From contig NZ_JADEXO010000033.1 in the NCBI RefSeq assembly GCF_015207105.1, positions 1 to 51,971 on the forward strand: 51,971 nt of DNA. The letters are read 5' to 3'. Positions 51,392 to 51,971 of the stretch are shown one piece after another; the first letter of the stretch is position 1; every line of letters starts with the position of its first letter. Origin of the DNA: a cf. Phormidesmis sp. LEGE 11477. GTDB taxonomy: Bacteria; Cyanobacteriota; Cyanobacteriia; Phormidesmidales; Phormidesmidaceae. The position numbers and the translations under genes are program-made. The notes beneath the pieces were generated by a model. The model searched no databases. It saw nothing but the letters and a program-made list of their open reading frames with translations, and was not told the origin of the DNA.

Positions 51392-51971
51392 CTAAGACAG
51401 CAAAGAAGCGCTAGTCTGAACGGAAGTTGCCTTTGCCTCTCTAAATAAATGATTGGCCCACTGCTGCACGTCATAGCGGCAGATTGCTTTATACAGTTTG
51501 GCCATGCGCTGCTTTTGCTCTTCAGGCGACATTACCAGCGCCGCATCGATACACTCATCCATCCGAGTAGAAGAATAGGGATTAGTCAGCAGCGCCTCTG
51601 GTAGCTCTACTGCCGAGCCTGTAAATTCAGAGAGAATCAGCACGCCATCTTCCCCACCATGAGCAGCAACGTATTCTTTGGCAACTAAATTCAACCCATC
51701 TCGCAAAGGACAAATCCAGCAAATATCAGCCGTTTTATAAAACGCCATCAAATCCTCCTGCGGCAAAGGCTCAGTAAAGAGCACAATCGGCGTCCAGCCC
51801 AAACTAGAAAACCGCCCGTTGATCTGACCGACTAGCTGCTCAATTGTTTGCTGGGCTTCTTGATAAACCCGCATCCCAGCGGCGGCTTTTACCGCTGTCA
51901 TCACCAGGTTCACTTTACCGACCATCTCTGGCTGACGCTCTAGCAGTCGCTCGAAGCACTGCAGCATCTCC
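51392..51971 (-). CDS. ggpS: Glucosylglycerol-phosphate synthase, C-terminal part
   Basis: At least 192 C-terminal residues of a GT20-family enzyme, running off the right edge of the window. ADICWICPLRDGLNLVAKEY, then HGGEDGVLILSEFTGSAVEL and TNPYSSTRMDECIDAALVMS, are the family's donor-binding C-terminal domain. In cyanobacteria the glpD-linked member is GgpS, which joins ADP-glucose to glycerol-3-phosphate to make the osmolyte precursor. Trehalose-6-phosphate synthase (OtsA) is the alternative, but the glpD/gpsA context favours GgpS. The start is outside the window. Confidence 0.82.
   Translation of the reverse strand, partial: EMLQCFERLLERQPEMVGKVNLVMTAVKAAAGMRVYQEAQQTIEQLVGQINGRFSSLGWTPIVLFTEPLPQEDLMAFYKTADICWICPLRDGLNLVAKEYVAAHGGEDGVLILSEFTGSAVELPEALLTNPYSSTRMDECIDAALVMSPEEQKQRMAKLYKAICRYDVQQWANHLFREAKATSVQTSASLLS

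Noticed and set aside
1-51971. CRISPR array, tRNA or rRNA genes
   Set aside because: No regularly spaced direct repeats with unique spacers and no tRNA-like TTC arm/anticodon patterns or rRNA motifs were noticed on reading; a covariance-model search would be decisive.

Overview
The window is cyanobacterial chromosome. The evidence is psaA and psaB, a Vipp1/IM30 protein, a ferredoxin-dependent sulfite reductase, small cyanobacterium-type proteins (CRR7-like, DUF2854, DUF3326) and frequent GCGATCGC (HIP1) octamers. The ggpS-glpD-gpsA group at the right edge points to glucosylglycerol as compatible solute, so a salt-tolerant or marine strain is likely. I cannot fix the genus; a Leptolyngbya/Phormidesmis/Synechococcus PCC 7335-like filamentous lineage is a guess.

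Layout. 1-12.7 kb: an Lrp/AsnC regulator, a TldD/TldE peptidase pair, an AI-2E-type permease, an SLC13/TrkA-C permease, adenylylsulfate kinase (cysC), an AT-rich orphan gene, a cytosine-deaminase-like amidohydrolase, a Uma2 protein and glutathione synthetase (gshB). 12.7-23.5 kb: a small zinc-ribbon protein, uvrC, a PLP aminotransferase, vipp1, a DUF3326 pair, a 2Fe-2S ferredoxin, a 59-residue protein, DUF2854, CRR7-like and sir. 23.7-26.6 kb: an electrophile-stress group of a NemR-like TetR regulator, a perfect inverted-repeat operator, the 3' remnant of a short-chain dehydrogenase, a glutathione S-transferase and an old yellow enzyme. 26.6-29.7 kb: a Nudix hydrolase behind a structured leader, an alpha/beta hydrolase, and three small proteins.

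30-41.2 kb is an accessory island packed with toxin-antitoxin genes, possible defence genes and gene debris. It holds a GNAT enzyme, two Uma2 genes (one split by a 1505-bp ISKra4-like insertion with a 9-bp target duplication), an HNH nuclease remnant, a broken RAYT transposase and a MazF-type pair. It also holds a brnT(frameshifted)-brnA-TIR-GUN4 operon, a truncated HigA-like antitoxin, a UPF0175/PIN pair, a PD-(D/E)XK-like protein, a DUF6036 nucleotidyltransferase pair and a membrane-anchored PUA/EVE-like protein. The island stops at the psaAB terminator.

41.3-52 kb returns to core genome: psaA-psaB with a clear terminator, a large acidic lipoprotein, gpsA, glpD and the 3' part of ggpS. gpsA, glpD and ggpS all act on glycerol-3-phosphate, the acceptor for glucosylglycerol-phosphate synthesis.

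The strongest candidate for an undescribed system is the TIR-GUN4 fusion (35683-36633), translated 12 bases after a BrnA antitoxin. It joins an NADase-type domain to a tetrapyrrole-binding fold. Secondary candidates are REP doublets matched with a decayed RAYT gene, a leader with mutually exclusive stems before the Nudix gene, and the orphan at 8088-9008.
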